9,702 bases of DNA, taken from positions 11,422-21,123 of the forward strand of contig NYWQ01000019.1 in the NCBI GenBank assembly GCA_002685115.1, given 5' to 3'. This document shows, in pieces, positions 7,084 to 9,702 of the stretch. Made by a program: the position numbers and the translations under genes. Source of the stretch: Flavobacteriales bacterium (GTDB lineage Bacteria > Bacteroidota > Bacteroidia > Flavobacteriales > UBA7430). Below the pieces are notes generated by a model that did no database searches, was not told the DNA's origin, and saw only the letters and a list, made by a program, of their open reading frames with translations. Position 1 is the stretch's first letter, and each line of letters opens with the position of its first letter.

Positions 7084-7479
7084 ATGGCTTTAAAATCTCG
7101 AAATAAAGTAAGCGCCGTTTTTAGTATGTCATCCATGACAGACATTGTGTTCTTGTTGCTTATTTTCTTTATGCTTACGTCTACCTTAGTAACCACCAAT
7201 GCACTTGACCTAGTGCTTCCTAACAGCACTGCCCAAACCGTAAAAAAACAAAGAGTATCGGTTTCAATTAATGAAAACCTAGAGTACTACATTGACAAAG
7301 AACAGGTTGAATTAAAATACATAGAAGCTGAATTAATTGAAAAACTTGCAGGGCAAGAGGAGCAGGTGGTTGTTTTACGCGTTGACAAAGCTGTAGCTAT
7401 AGAACATGCCGTAGCGGTTATGGACATTGCCTACCGAAATAAATTTAAAATTGTACTAGCGACCCAACAAAAGAAATGA
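7084..7479 (+). CDS. exbD: ExbD/TolR biopolymer transport protein
   Basis: This 131-residue protein has a short cytoplasmic start, a single membrane helix (about 20-37) and a periplasmic domain of about 90 residues, standard ExbD architecture. Asp20 in SSMTDIVFLLL is the membrane aspartate (equivalent to E. coli ExbD Asp25) that is protonated during ion flow and is essential in the family. The DLVLPNS motif follows the helix (42-48), and the C-terminal half has the alternating beta pattern ending in FKIVLAT. The start is one base after the ExbB stop, and the TGA overlaps the TonB start as ATGA, so the three subunits are translationally coupled. The Bacteroidota often carry two exbD genes in such clusters; only one is present here. 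Confidence 0.93.
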   Translation: MALKSRNKVSAVFSMSSMTDIVFLLLIFFMLTSTLVTTNALDLVLPNSTAQTVKKQRVSVSINENLEYYIDKEQVELKYIEAELIEKLAGQEEQVVVLRVDKAVAIEHAVAVMDIAYRNKFKIVLATQQKK

Positions 7480-8270
7480 GCTTTTTAAATAACAAACAAA
7501 AACGCAGCGCTGCAGTAGGTACTTTCCTGGTGCATTTGGCCTTGTTTTTTGTTTTTTATTCCTTTGGATTGCAGTATATGGACCCTAAAGTAGAAGAGGG
7601 GATTGCCATAGAATTTGGATACGACGACAGCGGGATGGGTGAGGATGTTACCCAGTCTGAAGAAGTGGTAACCGAAATTTTAGAACAAGTAAAAACCATT
7701 GAGGAAACCACGGTAGAAGAACTCAATGAAATAACCGAAGAGGTTGTAACGCAAGAACTAGAGGAAGCGCCCTCGATAACCGAGAAACCAGAGTCGGAAA
7801 AGAAACAAGAAATTACACCCGAACTCATAGAGGAAGAAAAATCAAAGGCAAGTGAAGAGCTGCAGCAAGCCCTCTCGAGCCTGTTCCAAAGCAACACCAC
7901 CACCGAAGCCGGCGATACCGATACACTTGGTGCACAAGGGGCTATTTCTGGCGCTATAACTGGTGCTGAAACAGCTGTGGGTGGTGATGGAAACTCCGCT
8001 GACGGTTACGAACTGGGCGATCGAAAAGCCATACGTAAACCCAAACCTAAGTACTCTTGTAACGAAACCGGACTTGTGGTTATTCGGGTATGGGTAAACA
8101 GTGAAGGAAAGACGTACAAAGCAGAGTTAGACCTAAAAAACACAACAGACACTTCGCCTTGTTTGATTAAAGAAGCCAAAGCTGCTGCCTTACAAACAAC
8201 TTGGTTTGCAGATACAAGTGTTGAGCCTATTCAAATTGGAAGTATAACCTACAATTTTAGAAAGCAATAG
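7476..8270 (+). CDS. tonB: TonB energy transducer with acidic linker
   Basis: This 264-residue protein has one N-terminal membrane anchor (about 13-33), a long periplasmic linker and a C-terminal TonB domain (about 185-264). It passes force from ExbB-ExbD to TonB-dependent receptors by binding their TonB box. The C-terminal domain shows KPKPKYSCNETGLVVIRVWV (187-206), the central NSEGKTYKA and a closing ITYNFRK strand. Cys195 and Cys229 could form a disulfide. The linker is unusual. Residues 40-128 contain 28 glutamates but only three prolines, unlike the Pro-Glu/Pro-Lys rod of E. coli TonB, and are followed by a Gly/Ala/Thr-rich stretch (142-180). Helical or coiled-coil character is possible around 60-135. 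The gene overlaps exbD by four bases. The C-terminal domain assignment rests on pattern and context, so confidence is slightly lower than for its partners. Confidence 0.87.
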   Translation: MSFLNNKQKRSAAVGTFLVHLALFFVFYSFGLQYMDPKVEEGIAIEFGYDDSGMGEDVTQSEEVVTEILEQVKTIEETTVEELNEITEEVVTQELEEAPSITEKPESEKKQEITPELIEEEKSKASEELQQALSSLFQSNTTTEAGDTDTLGAQGAISGAITGAETAVGGDGNSADGYELGDRKAIRKPKPKYSCNETGLVVIRVWVNSEGKTYKAELDLKNTTDTSPCLIKEAKAAALQTTWFADTSVEPIQIGSITYNFRKQ

Positions 8271-8308
8271 TTTTTGGTTTTTCTTCGGTGCTTTAATTTT
8301 ATTTAAAC

Positions 8309-9520
8309 ATGACGTATCAACAAACCTTAGATTGGTTGTTTCACCAATTGGCTTCCTTTCAACGTGTCGGTAAATCTGCCTACAACGAAGATATAGGTAA
8401 TATTACAGCACTGTGCAGGCAGTTAAACAATCCGCACAAACAATTTAAGTCCATTCACATTGCCGGTACAAATGGCAAAGGATCTACCGCTCATTTACTA
8501 GCATCTATTTTACAAGAACAAGGCTATAAGGTAGGTTTGTTCACCTCGCCTCATTTGGTAGATTTTAGAGAGCGGATAAAAGTAAACGGTGCAATGATAG
8601 CAGAACATGATGTGGTTAACTTTGTGGCTGCACAAAAAGAGACGTTTAAGAACCTAGGCGTTTCTTTTTTTGAAATGACCACGGCATTGGCTTTTCAGTA
8701 TTTTGCAAGCCAACAAGTAGATCTGGCAGTTATAGAAACCGGACTTGGAGGTAGGTTAGACGCAACAAACCTCATACAGCCAGAACTCTCCATCATTACC
8801 AATGTAGCCCTAGACCATCAAAACCTGTTGGGAAATACGGTAAAAGAAATTGCTACCGAAAAAGCCGGTATTATTAAAGAGAACACACCTGTGGTTGTTG
8901 GCCCTACCACAAACGAGGTAAAGCAATTGATGCGCTCGGTAGCCGAGCTAAAAAAGGCACCCTTAACTTTTGCAAACCTTCAAACCAAATACAAAAGTGC
9001 TTTACTTGGCGCTTGTCAGCACGAAAATACAGCTACCGTAGTGGCCGCAGTAAATCAATTGCGTTTGCGTAACTGGAGCATTAGCGAAACAGCACTTTCT
9101 AAAGGCTTGGCTAAGGTTGTACAAACGACGAACTTAAGAGGGAGGTGGGAGCAAATAGCGACGTCGCCAAAGGTAATTTGCGATACCGGACACAACCTCC
9201 ATGCAATGCAAACTATTGCAGCGCAATTGCAAAAGGAAGTGTACCAAAACTTATGGATTGTATTGGGCCTGGTGGCCGATAAGGACGTAAGCGGACTTTT
9301 GGCACTTATGCCCCGTACTGCAAAGTATATTTTTTGCCAAGCCAGCATACCCAGAGCCTTAAACGCAGAAGAGTTAGCAGAAAAAGCTGCTGCATTTGCT
9401 TTAAAAGGTAGGGTGGTGCAAAACCCCAAACAGGCACTGCAAAAAGCGCAAGCACTTGCAAATGAGAACGATTTGATCTTTGTAGGCGGAAGTACATTTG
9501 TTGTTGCAGAAATTCTTTAA
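8309..9520 (+). CDS. folC: Bifunctional folylpolyglutamate synthase/dihydrofolate synthase
   Basis: This 403-residue cytoplasmic ligase of the Mur ligase superfamily adds glutamate to dihydropteroate and then chains glutamates onto reduced folates, keeping them in the cell. Motifs in order: HIAGTNGKGST (50-60, ATP P-loop), LFTSPHLVDFRERI (77-90, folate loop), ETGLGGRLDATN (143-154, Mg ligand Glu143), ITNVALDH (163-170, Mg ligand His170), IATEKAGIIK (181-190, with Lys185 matching the carbamylated lysine of the family), GRWE (278-281), CDTGHN (291-296), and GGSTFVVAE (393-401). Length is normal. The ATG at 8309 gives the expected short N-terminal helix (LDWLFHQLASFQ) and lies 38 bases after tonB with no clear promoter between them. 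It is probably the last gene of the operon. No hairpin terminator is visible after the stop, and the tRNA promoter begins within 30 bases. Confidence 0.95.
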   Translation: MTYQQTLDWLFHQLASFQRVGKSAYNEDIGNITALCRQLNNPHKQFKSIHIAGTNGKGSTAHLLASILQEQGYKVGLFTSPHLVDFRERIKVNGAMIAEHDVVNFVAAQKETFKNLGVSFFEMTTALAFQYFASQQVDLAVIETGLGGRLDATNLIQPELSIITNVALDHQNLLGNTVKEIATEKAGIIKENTPVVVGPTTNEVKQLMRSVAELKKAPLTFANLQTKYKSALLGACQHENTATVVAAVNQLRLRNWSISETALSKGLAKVVQTTNLRGRWEQIATSPKVICDTGHNLHAMQTIAAQLQKEVYQNLWIVLGLVADKDVSGLLALMPRTAKYIFCQASIPRALNAEELAEKAAAFALKGRVVQNPKQALQKAQALANENDLIFVGGSTFVVAEIL

Positions 9521-9547
9521 AATTCTACTAAATTATTGACCTGATTG

Positions 9548-9580
9548 TTTGTGCTAGTCCCAAAAGGATTTCTATATTTG
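9548..9580 (+). promoter_or_regulatory. Bacteroidota-type promoter of the tRNA-Val transcript
   Basis: TTTG at 9548-9551 and TATATTTG at 9573-9580 form a -33/-7 pair with a 21-base spacer, within the range seen in Bacteroidota. It is the best-formed promoter in the window, which fits a strongly expressed stable-RNA gene. Transcription would start near 9586, giving a leader of about 40 bases before the mature tRNA. Confidence 0.75.
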
Positions 9581-9585
9581 CACTC

Positions 9586-9603
9586 GCTGATCTAAATATC
9601 GGC
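9586..9603 (+). other. Small hairpin in the tRNA leader
   Basis: GCTGAT (9586-9591) can pair with ATCGGC (9598-9603) through six pairs, one of them G-U, around a CTAAAT loop. It lies at about the predicted transcript start and ends 21 bases before the tRNA. It might protect the 5' end or guide processing, but a stem this short can occur by chance. Confidence 0.3.
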
Positions 9604-9624
9604 AACGTTCTTTTTAAGAGATTA

Positions 9625-9702
9625 GGGCAATTAGCTCAGTTGGTTCAGAGCACCTCGTTTACACCGAGGGGGTCGGGGGTTCGAATCCCTCATTGCCCAC
9701 CA
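9625..9702 (+). tRNA. tRNA-Val (anticodon UAC)
   Basis: All parts of a 78-base cloverleaf are present. The acceptor stem GGGCAAT/ATTGCCC (9625-9631 with 9692-9698) has seven perfect pairs. The D stem is GCTC/GAGC (9634-9637, 9648-9651). The anticodon stem CCTCG/CGAGG (9653-9657, 9665-9669) carries a TTTACAC loop, giving anticodon TAC at 9660-9662, which reads GUA and other valine codons. The variable region has five bases. The T stem GGGGG/CCCTC includes one G-U pair around the loop TTCGAAT. The discriminator is A9699, and CCA (9700-9702) is encoded in the DNA. The window stops exactly at this CCA, so further tRNAs of the same transcript could follow outside. Confidence 0.97.

Noticed and set aside
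7556..7903. A 115-residue serine-rich reading frame on the minus strand
   Set aside because: It is the antisense shadow of the glutamate-rich TonB linker, where a biased codon run keeps the opposite frame open. It has no promoter or family motif.
9055..9429. A 124-residue minus-strand reading frame inside folC
   Set aside because: It lies wholly within a gene with full family motifs, has no recognisable domain and no start context.

Overview
The window looks like a chromosomal segment from a member of the Bacteroidota, most likely the class Flavobacteriia. Three observations support this. The DNA is AT-rich, and the upstream regions lack Shine-Dalgarno sequences and are instead A-rich before the ATG. 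Promoter-like boxes match the Bacteroidota -7 consensus TAnnTTTG (TATATTTG at 3756-3763 and 9573-9580, TACATTTG at 2626-2633). The gene set (NhaD-type antiporter, ExbB-ExbD-TonB, FolC, LTA-synthase-like sulfatase-fold enzyme) is also typical of that group. All genes are on the + strand, and I see no mobile element, CRISPR array or broken gene.

Layout. Positions 1-1701 hold the 3' part of an LTA-synthase/MdoB-like membrane enzyme whose start lies outside the window. It overlaps by 8 bases a diacylglycerol-kinase-family lipid kinase (1694-2572). In Gram-positive bacteria these two activities are metabolically linked, because the first releases diacylglycerol and the second recycles it. A separately promoted, isopenicillin-N-synthase-family Fe(II) oxygenase follows (2659-3615).

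After a 164-base intergenic region with a promoter and a conspicuous set of repeated half-sites, six close-packed genes run from 3780 to 9520. They are a Glu/Leu/Phe/Val-type amino acid dehydrogenase, an NhaD Na+/H+ antiporter, ExbB, ExbD and TonB (the energiser of outer-membrane transport), and FolC (folate polyglutamylation). Gaps are 31, 35, 1, -4 and 38 bases, so one operon is plausible. The window ends exactly at the CCA of a tRNA-Val(UAC) gene that has its own promoter.

How they work together. ExbB, ExbD and TonB form one machine that uses the ion gradient across the inner membrane to drive TonB-dependent outer-membrane transporters. NhaD next to it handles Na+/H+ exchange across the same membrane. 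The amino acid dehydrogenase and FolC are cytoplasmic housekeeping enzymes that probably share transcription rather than function. Most of the window is ordinary core genome. The points most worth a second look are the sulfatase-fold enzyme/lipid kinase couple, the half-site array at the dehydrogenase promoter, the ~45-residue insertion in that dehydrogenase, and the glutamate-rich, proline-poor TonB linker.
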